Assembly (NCBI GenBank): GCA_019359725.1
Contig: JAHHGR010000010.1
Coordinates: 18,341 to 82,340, forward strand
Direction: 5' to 3'
DNA length: 64,000 nt
Source: Aphanocapsa lilacina HA4352-LM1
GTDB taxonomy: Bacteria > Cyanobacteriota > Cyanobacteriia > Gloeobacterales > Gloeobacteraceae
A program made the translations under genes and the position numbers. This document shows positions 27,298 through 34,907 of this stretch, piece by piece (position 1 is the first letter of the stretch; the number at the start of each line of letters is the position of its first letter). Below the pieces are notes generated by a model. It saw nothing but the letters and a program-made list of their open reading frames with translations. It ran no database searches and had not been told where the DNA came from.

Positions 27298-28161
27298 TTA
27301 CGATCTGCGGGTCATCTCGAAGAGATTTTTAGCCTGCGGACCCAGGAACCCTTCGAAGCGCTCCATCCGGCCCGGGGCGACTTCGATGGGTCCGCGCTCG
27401 GCGATTTCGTAGTAGGCATAGGTCCAGGGGATTTGCACCGGTTTGCCTGTGACATCCTCGCGCACCGTGGCAAGCTCGCTGACCGCTTTGGTGGAGGTCT
27501 GCCTGAGGCCGCTGCCCCAACTGCCCTCGATCTCGTTTTTCATCGGCACACCCAGTTGTACTAGCCCCTGGGCGGTACTCTCGATATCCGGGTAGGCGGC
27601 GGTGTTCTGGCGGTTGATATAGCCGGTGAAATGGTTGACGGCGTACCCGTGCAGCAGCACCCAGGCTCCGTACTGGCTTGCAGCGTTGACCGCCTCGACG
27701 GCCGAGCGCAGCGGGGGTTGCCAGGGGCGATCGAAGACTGCCTCCAAAGCTTCCGGTGTGTCGGCCCGCTCGACTAGCTTTGCCCCCGCGACACTCGCGC
27801 GGATGATCCCGGCTGCGGGTTGCGGCAGGTCGTCTACGACGAGTTCGCTTATGAACAGTTTCGGCAGGTCGAGGGCGTCCTGTTCGGGGTGGCGGTAGTG
27901 ACGGGCGTACAGCGATTGGGTCGGGAAGACGTATTCACCGGCTGCTTCGTAGCCCAGGGAAAGCAAAAACCGCTCCAGATAGCCGAGGCCGAAGTCCCGG
28001 CCGTCCAGGATCAGCCTGAGGGAGCGAAAGGCAATGTGGTCGTTGGCGAGCGTGCCGCCCGCCTGCTCGATCATCCGCTGGTAAATGCGGGCGTAGGCGA
28101 CCCGCGCCTGGTACTTCGCCCATAGCTTCGCCCACAGTTGTTGTGCCGCAAGAGCGTTCAT
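27298..28161 (-). CDS. DUF1338 protein, putative 2-oxoadipate dioxygenase/decarboxylase
   Basis: A 287-residue VOC-superfamily protein of the DUF1338 type. Characteristic pieces are GTLANDHIAFRSLRLILDGRDFGLGYLERFLLSLGYEAAGEYVFP (candidate metal His in NDHIAFRS), YARHYRHPEQDALDLPKLFISEL, LLHGYAVNHFTGYINRQ (second His) and EIEGSWGSGLRQTSTKA. The characterised family member HglS converts 2-oxoadipate to D-2-hydroxyglutarate using Fe(II) and O2 in lysine catabolism. The gene ends a tight operon (gaps of 8 and 11 bp) with an aminotransferase and an aldehyde dehydrogenase, which supports the same pathway here. The protein is shorter than HglS. Confidence 0.8.
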   Translation of the reverse strand: MNALAAQQLWAKLWAKYQARVAYARIYQRMIEQAGGTLANDHIAFRSLRLILDGRDFGLGYLERFLLSLGYEAAGEYVFPTQSLYARHYRHPEQDALDLPKLFISELVVDDLPQPAAGIIRASVAGAKLVERADTPEALEAVFDRPWQPPLRSAVEAVNAASQYGAWVLLHGYAVNHFTGYINRQNTAAYPDIESTAQGLVQLGVPMKNEIEGSWGSGLRQTSTKAVSELATVREDVTGKPVQIPWTYAYYEIAERGPIEVAPGRMERFEGFLGPQAKNLFEMTRRS

Positions 28162-28169
28162 CTATTTGT

Positions 28170-29489
28170 CTATTGCTCCTCGAAGATTTGACGGAGTATG
28201 TCGAGGGCGACCCGGATCTGGTCGGCGTCGATGACCAGCGGTGGGCAGAAACGGATGGCCGCCTTGCCGCAACCCAGCAGCAACAGCCCCCTGTAAAAGG
28301 CCAGATCGACGATCTTGTCGCGCCGCTCGCGATCGAGGTTACCCGCCGCGTCGAATAGATCGACGGCCACCATCAGGCCCTTGCCCCGAGAAGCCGAGAC
28401 CAAGGAGAAGCGATCGGCCAATTGGCCCAGCCCCGCCTGGAGGACACGTCCCATGCGCTCGGCGTTCTCGATGAGCCCTGCTTCCAAAAGCTTGAGCGTG
28501 GCGTTGGCGGCGGCACAGGCGACCGGGTTGCCCCCAAACGTTGTCGCGTGTGACCCGGCGGGCCAGGTCATGATCTCGGGCCGCGATAGGATGGCCCCCA
28601 GGGGCAGGCCGCTCGCGATGCCCTTGGCGAGGGTGACGATATCGGGCTGGACCCCCCAGTGCTCGATGGCAAAGAGCTTGCCGGTGCGACCCATGCCCGC
28701 CTGCACCTCGTCCACCACCATCAAGATGCCGTGGCGGGTGCAAATCTGGCGGATGCGCTCATGAAAGCCGTCCTCCGGGACAATATAGCCGCCTTCGCCC
28801 TGGATCGGTTCGACGACAATGGCCGCTATCTCTTCAGGAGGCAGCACCGCCGGGAACAGTTTGTCTTCGAGGTAGTCGAGGCTCGCGTGGGTGCCGTAGG
28901 AAATGTGACTGATCCCGGGTACCAGCGGGCCAAAGCCCTGGCGCTGGACGGCCCTGGAGCCGGTGAGCGACATCGCTCCGTAGGTGCGGCCGTGGAAGGC
29001 TCCCAAAAAGGCCACTACCTGCTGGCGGCCGGTGTAGTAGCGCGCCAGCTTCAGCGCCCCTTCGTTCGCTTCCGCGCCGGAATTGCTGAAGAACACCCGG
29101 GCGCGGGGGCGGCCTGCCGCCGCCGGGAAGGGGGCGCGCTCGCACAGGGCCTCAGCCAGTTCGGCCATCGGTTCGTAATAAAAGTCGGTGCCCGACATGT
29201 GCAGCAGATTGGCGGCTTGCTCCTGGATGGCGCGCACGACCACCGGATGGGCGTGGCCGGTGGCGGTGACGGCGATCCCGGCGGTCAGATCCAAAAAGAC
29301 GTTGCCGTCCACATCTTCGAGCATGCAGCCTTCGCCGCGGGCGGCCACCAGCGGGTAGCCGCGGGTGTAGGAAGGCGAGGTGACCGCTTCGTCGCGGGCG
29401 ATCAGAGCCTGGGCGCGGGGGCCGGGTAGAGATCCCACCAGGCGCGGGACGCGGGGCAAAGAAGCCTCTTTGGTGGGCAGACTGAGCAT
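28170..29489 (-). CDS. class III (acetylornithine/GABA-type) aminotransferase
   Basis: A 439-residue PLP enzyme. Landmarks are DVDGNVFLDLTAGIAVTATGHAHP, FFSNSGAEANEGALKLAR, GAFHGRTYGAMSLTGSRA, MVVDEVQAGMGRTGKLFAIEHWG and the PLP lysine in TLAKGIASGLPLGAI. The sequence is of the acetylornithine-aminotransferase-like group that includes 4-aminobutyrate and lysine 6-aminotransferases. The ATG at 29489 (MLSLPTKEASLPRVPRLVG) starts the conserved part. In context with the aldehyde dehydrogenase and DUF1338, the substrate may be lysine, 2-aminoadipate or GABA. Motifs do not decide. Confidence 0.9.
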   Translation of the reverse strand: MLSLPTKEASLPRVPRLVGSLPGPRAQALIARDEAVTSPSYTRGYPLVAARGEGCMLEDVDGNVFLDLTAGIAVTATGHAHPVVVRAIQEQAANLLHMSGTDFYYEPMAELAEALCERAPFPAAAGRPRARVFFSNSGAEANEGALKLARYYTGRQQVVAFLGAFHGRTYGAMSLTGSRAVQRQGFGPLVPGISHISYGTHASLDYLEDKLFPAVLPPEEIAAIVVEPIQGEGGYIVPEDGFHERIRQICTRHGILMVVDEVQAGMGRTGKLFAIEHWGVQPDIVTLAKGIASGLPLGAILSRPEIMTWPAGSHATTFGGNPVACAAANATLKLLEAGLIENAERMGRVLQAGLGQLADRFSLVSASRGKGLMVAVDLFDAAGNLDRERRDKIVDLAFYRGLLLLGCGKAAIRFCPPLVIDADQIRVALDILRQIFEEQ

Positions 29490-29500
29490 CGGGGTAGTCC

Positions 29501-30997
29501 TCACGAACGGTTGTCGATCTGGGCGCGCTGCAGTTGACCGGAAAAATCGACGTAGACGGTCTTCCATTCAGAAAACACGTCCAGCACGGCGGCCCCGGCT
29601 TCGCGGTGGCCGTTGCCGGTTTGCTTGACGCCGCCGAAGGGCAGGTGCACCTCCGCCCCCGTCGTCGGCCCATTGATGTAGGTGATCCCCGCCTCGATGT
29701 CGCGGATGGCCCGAAAGGCCCGGTTGACATCGCGGGTGTAGACCGAGGAAGAAAGCCCGTAGGGCGTGTCGTTGAGCAATTCCACCGCTTGCTCGAAGGA
29801 ATCTACGGTCATCAGCACCACCACCGGCCCGAACACTTCATCGCGCGCCAGACGGCTGGTGGGGGGCACTTCATCGAGAATCGTAGGTTCAAAGAAGTGA
29901 CCGTGGGCCAGTTCCTCGGAGCGAGGCGGTTCCCCTCCGAGCAAAACCTTGAGTCCTTCCTGGCGGGCGATCTCGATGTACCGGTGCACGCGGCTCAGTT
30001 GGCTTTCGTTGATGAGCGGGCCGACTTCGGTATTGGGGTCGGTGCCGGGACCGAGGCGCAGTTGACGGGCCTGCTCGATGAGCTTTTCAGTAAAAACCTG
30101 CTGGATATCGCGGTGCAAGATCAGGCGGCTGGTGGCGGTGCAGCGCTGACCGGTGGTGCCGAAGGCGCCCCAGAGCGCTCCTTTGAGGGCCAGTTCAAGG
30201 TCGGCGTCCTCCATGACAATCTGGGCGTTCTTGCCCCCCATCTCCAGACAGACGCGCTTGTGGGTGCGGCCGCACACCGAGGCGACTTCCGCCCCCACTG
30301 CCGAAGAACCGGTAAACGAGACCAGGTCCACCCCCGGGTGGGCGACCAGCGCCCTGCCCGCCTCCTCACCGGTGCCGTGCACGAGATTGGCCACCCCGGC
30401 GGGCAAGCCCGCCTCCCGAAAGACGTCGATGAGGGCCGTGGCGCAGGCGGGGGTGTCCTCGGCGGGCTTGAAGATAATTGTGTTGCCGCAGACCAGGGCC
30501 GGAAGCGCCTTCCAGCAGGGAATGGCGACAGGAAAGTTCCAGGGAGTAATCAGGGCGCACACCCCCACCGGTGCGCGCACCGACATCGCAAACTTGTTGT
30601 CCATCTCGGAGGGCGTCGTCTGGCCAAACAGCCGCCGTCCCTCTCCGGCGTAGTAGAAGGCGCAGTCGATCGCCTCCTGCACATCGCCGCGCGCTTCGAC
30701 GATGGTCTTGCCCATCTCGCGGCTCATCAGTTGGGCCAGCTCTTCTTTGCGATGGCGCAAAATCTCACCGATGCGAAAGACGATCTCGGCCCTGGCCGGG
30801 GCGCTCACCAGCCGCCAGCCTTTGTAGGCTTTGCGGGCGGCAGTGACGGCGGCCTCGACGTCGGCCGCGCCCGAGCGCGGAAAAGTCGCCACCACTTCGC
30901 GGCGATCGGCAGGGTTGAGATCTTCGAGCGTCTCACCCGATTGGGCGGGCTGCCACTGACCGTCGATGTAATTGAGGCAGGTGATCGGTGTGGACAT
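29501..30997 (-). CDS. NAD(P)+-dependent aldehyde dehydrogenase
   Basis: A 498-residue ALDH superfamily member from the ATG at 30997 (MSTPITCLNYIDGQW). It has the oxyanion region ALITPWNFPVAIPCWK, coenzyme-binding SFTGSSAVGAEVA, catalytic Glu in LEMGGKNAQIV and catalytic Cys in GTTGQRCTATSRLIL, ending FGGVKQTGNGHREAGAAVLDVFSEWKTVYVDFSG. The C-terminal pattern resembles semialdehyde dehydrogenases in amino-acid catabolism (aminoadipate, succinate or 2-oxoglutarate semialdehyde). It is the first gene of the operon with the aminotransferase and DUF1338. Confidence 0.9.
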   Translation of the reverse strand: MSTPITCLNYIDGQWQPAQSGETLEDLNPADRREVVATFPRSGAADVEAAVTAARKAYKGWRLVSAPARAEIVFRIGEILRHRKEELAQLMSREMGKTIVEARGDVQEAIDCAFYYAGEGRRLFGQTTPSEMDNKFAMSVRAPVGVCALITPWNFPVAIPCWKALPALVCGNTIIFKPAEDTPACATALIDVFREAGLPAGVANLVHGTGEEAGRALVAHPGVDLVSFTGSSAVGAEVASVCGRTHKRVCLEMGGKNAQIVMEDADLELALKGALWGAFGTTGQRCTATSRLILHRDIQQVFTEKLIEQARQLRLGPGTDPNTEVGPLINESQLSRVHRYIEIARQEGLKVLLGGEPPRSEELAHGHFFEPTILDEVPPTSRLARDEVFGPVVVLMTVDSFEQAVELLNDTPYGLSSSVYTRDVNRAFRAIRDIEAGITYINGPTTGAEVHLPFGGVKQTGNGHREAGAAVLDVFSEWKTVYVDFSGQLQRAQIDNRS

Positions 30998-31206
30998 GGT
31001 GGTGCACCGGGCCAAAACTTTTCTATGGTAGCGACCGGACCCGCCAAACCCGAAGCTTCTGAAAAACACGTTCATGAAGGCACGCGGACCCACGGCTGGG
31101 TGTGCGGACCCGGCCGTGGGCGGTGAGGGCTAATTCGTAAAGTCTGTTCAGAGAGTGTGTCCAGTCAGTACGTTGGCGCTAAGGTTCTGGCAGCCAGCCT
31201 GGATGA

Positions 31207-31350
31207 TTGTCCATAAGCCGCAAACCCTACAAGACGGACCTGACAGACGAGCAGTGGGCCATCCTCGAACCCCTGCTGCCAAAGGCCAAACCCGGCGATA
31301 GAACGCGTTCCGTTGATATGCGCGAGGTCGTCAACGCCATCATTGTCTCG
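31207..31350 (+). mobile_element. IS5-type transposase N-terminal remnant
   Basis: About 48 codons begin SISRKPYKTDLTDEQWAILEPLLPKAKPGD and continue RTRSVDMREVVNAI, the conserved N-terminus of IS5/IS1031-group transposases. The DDE catalytic domain is missing. The reading frame then runs without a stop into an unrelated subtilase-like fragment (junction near 31350). No right end of the element is seen, so this is a truncated, inactive copy. Confidence 0.8.
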
Positions 31351-31962
31351 CTAGGTAAGGCAATTCCTGAAGAGAGCTTTTTGCGCGGCGACGGCCCGCT
31401 CGCCCAGGCTTTAGGCCGCAAGCTTGCCAACCGCGGCACTTCGCTGGTGGTGGCCGCGGGCAACTACAACCGTTCGCTTGCCTACCTCCCCGACGGCGGC
31501 CGCTTCGACGGCCGCAGGCTGCTGCTGGGGCCGCAGCGGCAGACCCAGATCCGCTTTTTCTGGCCGCGCCGGTTACCGGACAATCAGGTCTTCGTCGCCT
31601 GGGACGACGAGTACGCTCCGGTGGCCCGGCGCGCGAGCGATCTGACCCTCGAAGTGCGCGAGGCGCGCTTCGGCAAAGTCGTAGGCTTCTCCAACGACAA
31701 CCAGCCGGCCAGCAAACCGCCGAAGGAGGTGCTGCGGCTGGCCCGGCCCGGCTCCGCCAACTTCGGCAAGCCCGGCTTCATCCCGGTCGGCGGCGGTGAA
31801 TATTTTTCGGTCGCGGTCGGTAGCGCCATGCCTCCCCCGGCCATGCGCGGCCGGGCGGTACGGGTCGGCGTCAGCCGGGGAGCGGTGCTCGAATCGCCCA
31901 GCAACTACAAAGCAGTAGTACACCGCTGCCGACCATCGCCCTGGTCGCCCGCGAGGCAGTAG
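31351..31962 (+). pseudogene. subtilase-like secreted protein fragment
   Basis: Continuing in frame from the transposase remnant, about 200 codons carry VSLGKAIPEESF...LANRGTSLVVAAGNYN. This matches the S8 subtilisin region around the oxyanion Asn (VVAAGN), but no catalytic Asp, His or Ser segments can be found. A beta-rich stretch follows (QVFVAWDDEYAPVARRASDLTLEV, GKPGFIPVGGGEYFSVAVG). The frame dies in the response-regulator remnant. The original protein was probably a longer secreted subtilase-like product. Its 5' part has been lost or replaced by the IS5 piece. Confidence 0.55.
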
Positions 31963-32217
31963 ACGCAATCGCCACCGGCCACAATAGCTATCTGAGCGAC
32001 TTTGTGATCAAGCCGTTTCGGTTTACCGAACTGCTGGCGCGCATCCGCCTGCGCAGGCGCCTGTGCAGTGGGCCGCGACTATCTGCTGAGCAACATCTGG
32101 GGCTACGACTACGACCCCGGCTCCAACATCGTCGATGTCCACGTCCGCCACCTGCGCATCAAACTGTGCGGCCGCCGTCTGGAGACGATTCGCGGCCTGG
32201 GCTACCGGCTCAGCTGA
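31926..32217 (+). pseudogene. OmpR-type response regulator remnant (frameshifted, internally deleted)
   Basis: From 31926 one frame encodes LPTIALVAREAVDAIATGHN then DFVIKPFRFTELLARIRLRRRL, the beta4-to-alpha5 end of a receiver domain with its KPF lysine motif. From about 32065 a different frame encodes DYLLSNIWGYDYDPGSNIVD then VHVRHLRIKL and LETIRGLGYRLS, the C-terminal half of a winged-helix output domain, ending in TGA at 32215. The phosphorylation Asp, the linker and the first part of the output domain are missing. This is a clear decayed gene rather than a functional one. Confidence 0.85.
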
Positions 32218-32806
32218 CGGTCCGGCCCATCGCCTGCAGCAGTGCGTTGAGGGCGCTATCTTCTGAAGGGTTGATGCGGCGATCGAGCATGGCGATGCCG
32301 ACGGCCCGACCCAGGGTGAGGGCGGCGACATCCGGATCGAGACCCGCAAGCAACTCTGCGATCGGCTGCGGGCTGGATAGATGGGTGCGGATCCCGGCAA
32401 GGGTCGCCTCGTCGAAACCGAGGGCCATCAGTTGCGGCTTCAGGCTCTCCCAGCGAACTGGCCCCTCGCCCTGACCCGCCTGGATCATATGGGCGAGCAG
32501 GCGGTACAGTTGGCTCTGCTGGGCGGGGGTAGGCTCGAACGGGGCGGCGGGGGGCATGCCGGGGGTACACCGCAGTTTGCCCAGAATATGTTGCCAGTCG
32601 TGGAGGTCGCAGGCTTCGGGCTTCTCGACGCAAAAAGAGACGTAGATGCGGTTGGTGTCCGGCTCCAGATGGGTGACCCGGGCGCGCACCCCGAGAAACC
32701 CAAGCCACTGTGAAAGCAAGTTGACCAGTGTCGAGCGGGGTGCTGCGGAACCGGCCAGAAGCCGGATCTGGGTATGCACCATCGGGCGAACGATCTGCGA
32801 GAGCAT
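32210..32806 (-). CDS. conserved-looking cytosolic protein, function unknown
   Basis: A 198-residue protein from the ATG at 32806 (MLSQIVRPMVHTQIRLLAG). It has no signal peptide or membrane helix. Its C-terminal half (LLAGLDPDVAALTLGRAVGIAMLDRRINPSEDSALNALLQAMG) is faintly similar to TerB-like helical domains, and the N-terminal half has RVTHLEPDTNRIYVSFCVEKP. It opposes the decayed response regulator, overlapping its last 8 bp. A longer start (GTG-like at 32899) would overlap tRNA-Gln and is unlikely. Confidence 0.65.
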   Translation of the reverse strand: MLSQIVRPMVHTQIRLLAGSAAPRSTLVNLLSQWLGFLGVRARVTHLEPDTNRIYVSFCVEKPEACDLHDWQHILGKLRCTPGMPPAAPFEPTPAQQSQLYRLLAHMIQAGQGEGPVRWESLKPQLMALGFDEATLAGIRTHLSSPQPIAELLAGLDPDVAALTLGRAVGIAMLDRRINPSEDSALNALLQAMGRTVS

Positions 32807-32899
32807 GCGTGCACCTTTAGAGCGGTCGATTTTCACAGCATACAGAGAGGACCGCGGCTTGACACTGCCCGAAGCGGTATGCGAATTTGGATGAACCAT

Positions 32900-32972
32900 T
32901 GGGGAATGGTGTAATTGGCAACACGTCAGGTTCTGGCCCTGAAGTCTCTAGGTTCGAGTCCTAGTTCCCCAG
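32900..32972 (+). tRNA. tRNA-Gln (CTG)
   Basis: TGGGGAA pairs with TTCCCCA as acceptor, the U1-A72 pair typical of tRNA-Gln. The D arm is GTGTAATTGGCAACAC. The anticodon arm TCAGG-TTCTGGC-CCTGA has anticodon CTG, and the T arm is CTAGGTTCGAGTCCTAG. The tRNA is 73 nt with discriminator G and no encoded CCA. tadA begins 10 bp downstream. Confidence 0.96.
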
Positions 32973-32982
32973 CTCAGCCCAG

Positions 32983-33438
32983 GTGAAAAGTCACAGCGAG
33001 TGGATGGGTATTGCCCTGAATCTGGCGCGCGAGGCGGGCCGGGTGGGGGAAGTGCCTGTGGGTGCGCTGGTGGTGGATGCGTCCGGAGTGCTCCTGGCTA
33101 CCGGCGCCAACCGCCGCGAGCGCGACTATGACCCGACCGCCCACGCCGAGATCGTGGTGATGCGCGCCGCCTGCGCCAGACGGCGCAACTGGCGACTGGA
33201 CGACTGCACGCTGTATGTCACCCTGGAGCCCTGTGCGATGTGCGCCGGTGCGATTTTGCAATCACGCCTGGGCCTGCTCGTCTACGGCGCCGACGATCCC
33301 AAAGCCGGAGCAGTAGGTTCGGTACTCAACTTACCGGCAAGCGCCGTGAGCTTCCACCGCTTGCCCGTTGTTGCAGGCATTAAAGAGCGGGCTTGCCGTG
33401 AACTGCTTTCCAGGTGGTTCGAGGAGCAACGTAAATGA
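32983..33438 (+). CDS. tadA: tRNA-specific adenosine deaminase
   Basis: A 151-residue zinc deaminase converting A34 to inosine in tRNA-Arg(ACG). It has the catalytic HAE motif (DPTAHAEIVVM) and the zinc Cys pair in LEPCAMCAGAIL, the standard CDA-fold order. It starts with GTG at 32983 or ATG at 33004; the GTG adds seven residues (SHSEW) typical of TadA N-termini. The start lies 10 bp after tRNA-Gln, so the mRNA is probably a tRNA-mRNA cotranscript cut by tRNA processing. Confidence 0.95.
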   Translation: MKSHSEWMGIALNLAREAGRVGEVPVGALVVDASGVLLATGANRRERDYDPTAHAEIVVMRAACARRRNWRLDDCTLYVTLEPCAMCAGAILQSRLGLLVYGADDPKAGAVGSVLNLPASAVSFHRLPVVAGIKERACRELLSRWFEEQRK

Positions 33439-33451
33439 AACGTACTCACGA

Positions 33452-33619
33452 TCCGGCATCAAGAAATATTGGGTCGTGGACATCAACATCTTCACCCAAC
33501 CGGGGCCGTCGCGATACCGCAGCGAGAGGATTTGCACAGAGGATGAGTCGGTTTCGGCCGCGGCTTTTGCCGATGCGATCGTTTCCGTTCGGGTGCTGCT
33601 GGATTTGACGGAAAGTTAG
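33452..33619 (+). pseudogene. C-terminal remnant of a Uma2 (DUF820) family gene
   Basis: The plus strand carries GIKKYWVVDINIFTQPG near the start and SVSAAAFADAIVSVRVLLD at the end, the characteristic C-terminal pieces of Uma2-type nuclease-fold proteins (G-I-x-x-Y-W-I-V-D and the final AFPDVxxSV). The N-terminal and catalytic parts are missing; sequence before about 33450 belongs to tadA. An intact Uma2 relative lies 500 bp downstream. Confidence 0.7.
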
Positions 33620-33637
33620 TGCGCAACACCTACATTT

Positions 33638-34039
33638 TCAGACCACCGAAACAACCGGTGGGTAGGTGCTGCAGTAAATTTCGCTGCGACGCCCGAACCA
33701 GTCGTAGCGGTGGTCGCGGATCCGGACGTAGCAACCGTCCCCCAGCTCCGACAATCCCGGTACGGAGCGATAAACGGCGATCACCGCCTCTCCCCCGGGC
33801 ATCCGGCGGGCAATCTCCTCGGCGGCGGCACTACCCTGGTAGCGGCGTTCGGGCGGGCCGGGATCGATGAGGATCATGCCCGCTTCACACTGGCCGGGGG
33901 CCACTTCGTAGCGCTCCAGACCCGTTTGATCCTGCATCGGCACGTAGCGAAATTGACGGCCCTCATCCAGGCCTTCGAGCCACTGCACCAGGTTGACGCA
34001 CAGATTGCACAGGCCGTCGTAGATCACCATCGAATGCAC
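33638..34039 (-). CDS. DCC family thiol-disulfide oxidoreductase (DUF393)
   Basis: A 133-residue protein with the defining N-terminal motif VIYDGLCNLCVNLVQWL (DxxCxxC), followed by FRYVPMQDQTG and YRSVPGLSELGDGCYVRIRDHRYDWFGRRSEIY. DUF393 proteins are small thioredoxin-like putative oxidoreductases. Two ATGs (34039 and 34030) are possible. The gene is convergent with the Uma2 remnant and divergent from the intact Uma2 gene. Confidence 0.88.
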   Translation of the reverse strand: MHSMVIYDGLCNLCVNLVQWLEGLDEGRQFRYVPMQDQTGLERYEVAPGQCEAGMILIDPGPPERRYQGSAAAEEIARRMPGGEAVIAVYRSVPGLSELGDGCYVRIRDHRYDWFGRRSEIYCSTYPPVVSVV

Positions 34040-34149
34040 AAGCCATCCTCCTGAATCTGCATCGATCGTAACCGCATCCGCACCCGGCGTTAGCCTGTCG
34101 GCGCAAATGGGAAAACTTCTACCATTGAGGCCGTCGCGAGGTTCGTTCG

Positions 34150-34854
34150 ATGGTCAGCCAGCCTTCCATTTTTACTTCCGCCCTGCCCGACCATACCCAG
34201 CTTCCGGAGTCGGACGGCACCTTCGTGAAAAATTTTCAGGAGCACTCCCAGAGTGTCCCACTCACCGACAGCATCCGCCCCCGTCTGGAGCAACTGCATC
34301 CGGACGGGCACTACGCCATCGGCCAGGACTCGGGCATCTACTGGCGGCTGACCGAGCCGCCCGAGCGCGGAGCGCTTGCCCCTGACTGGTTCTACGTGCC
34401 GGATGTGGTGCCGTTGCCGCCGGGACAGTACCGGCGTTCTTACGTGCTGTGGCAGGAACTCATCCCACCGCTGGTCGTGCTCGAATTTGTCTCGGGCGAC
34501 GGCAGTGAGGAGCGGGACGCCACCCCGTACACAGGCAAGTTCTGGATTTACGAGCGGGTGATTCGGCCTGCCTACTACGGCATCTACGAGGTTCAAAAAG
34601 CCGCCGTCGAGGTCTACGAACTGGCGGCCGGCCGCTACCGGCAACTGGCATCCAACTGCCGGGGCCACTTCCCAATCGAGGGGATGGGCGTGGAGCTGCC
34701 GTGGTTGCGCTGGTGGGATGCGGATGGGCAATTGCTGCTGTGCGGCTGGGAGCAGGTGGAGCGCCTTGAGCAGCGCGCCGAACTTGCCGAGCAACGCTCC
34801 GCGGCCCTCGCCCAAAAGCTGCGCGAGCTGGGTGTGGATCCGGACCAACCGTAG
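34150..34854 (+). CDS. Uma2 (DUF820) family protein
   Basis: A 234-residue protein with the Uma2 restriction-endonuclease-like core: APDWFYVPDVVPLPPGQYRRSYVLWQEL, PPLVVLEFVSGDGSEERDATPYTGKFWIYE, YYGIYEVQKAAVEVYELAAGRY. It has a PD-(D/E)xK-type acidic pattern (PDV, then E...G.D). Its C-terminus is a coiled coil rich in Glu, Arg and Ala (about residues 200-228, QVERLEQRAELAEQRSAALAQ). The family is extremely abundant in cyanobacteria. A nuclease or transposon-related role is proposed, but in vivo function is unknown. Confidence 0.85.
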   Translation: MVSQPSIFTSALPDHTQLPESDGTFVKNFQEHSQSVPLTDSIRPRLEQLHPDGHYAIGQDSGIYWRLTEPPERGALAPDWFYVPDVVPLPPGQYRRSYVLWQELIPPLVVLEFVSGDGSEERDATPYTGKFWIYERVIRPAYYGIYEVQKAAVEVYELAAGRYRQLASNCRGHFPIEGMGVELPWLRWWDADGQLLLCGWEQVERLEQRAELAEQRSAALAQKLRELGVDPDQP

Positions 34855-34907
34855 ACGGGGCCTGAGCCGACGATGGCACAATGGCTCAGTGGTCCAGGCG
34901 CATCCCG

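Noticed and set aside
29534..31126. A 530-codon plus-strand open frame.
   Set aside because: Antisense to a complete aldehyde dehydrogenase; low-complexity Arg/Gly/Asp-rich translation.
33638..34854. Possible restriction or defence island (Uma2, DCC protein).
   Set aside because: No methyltransferase, specificity subunit or known defence genes accompany the Uma2 protein; the family is common and not diagnostic.
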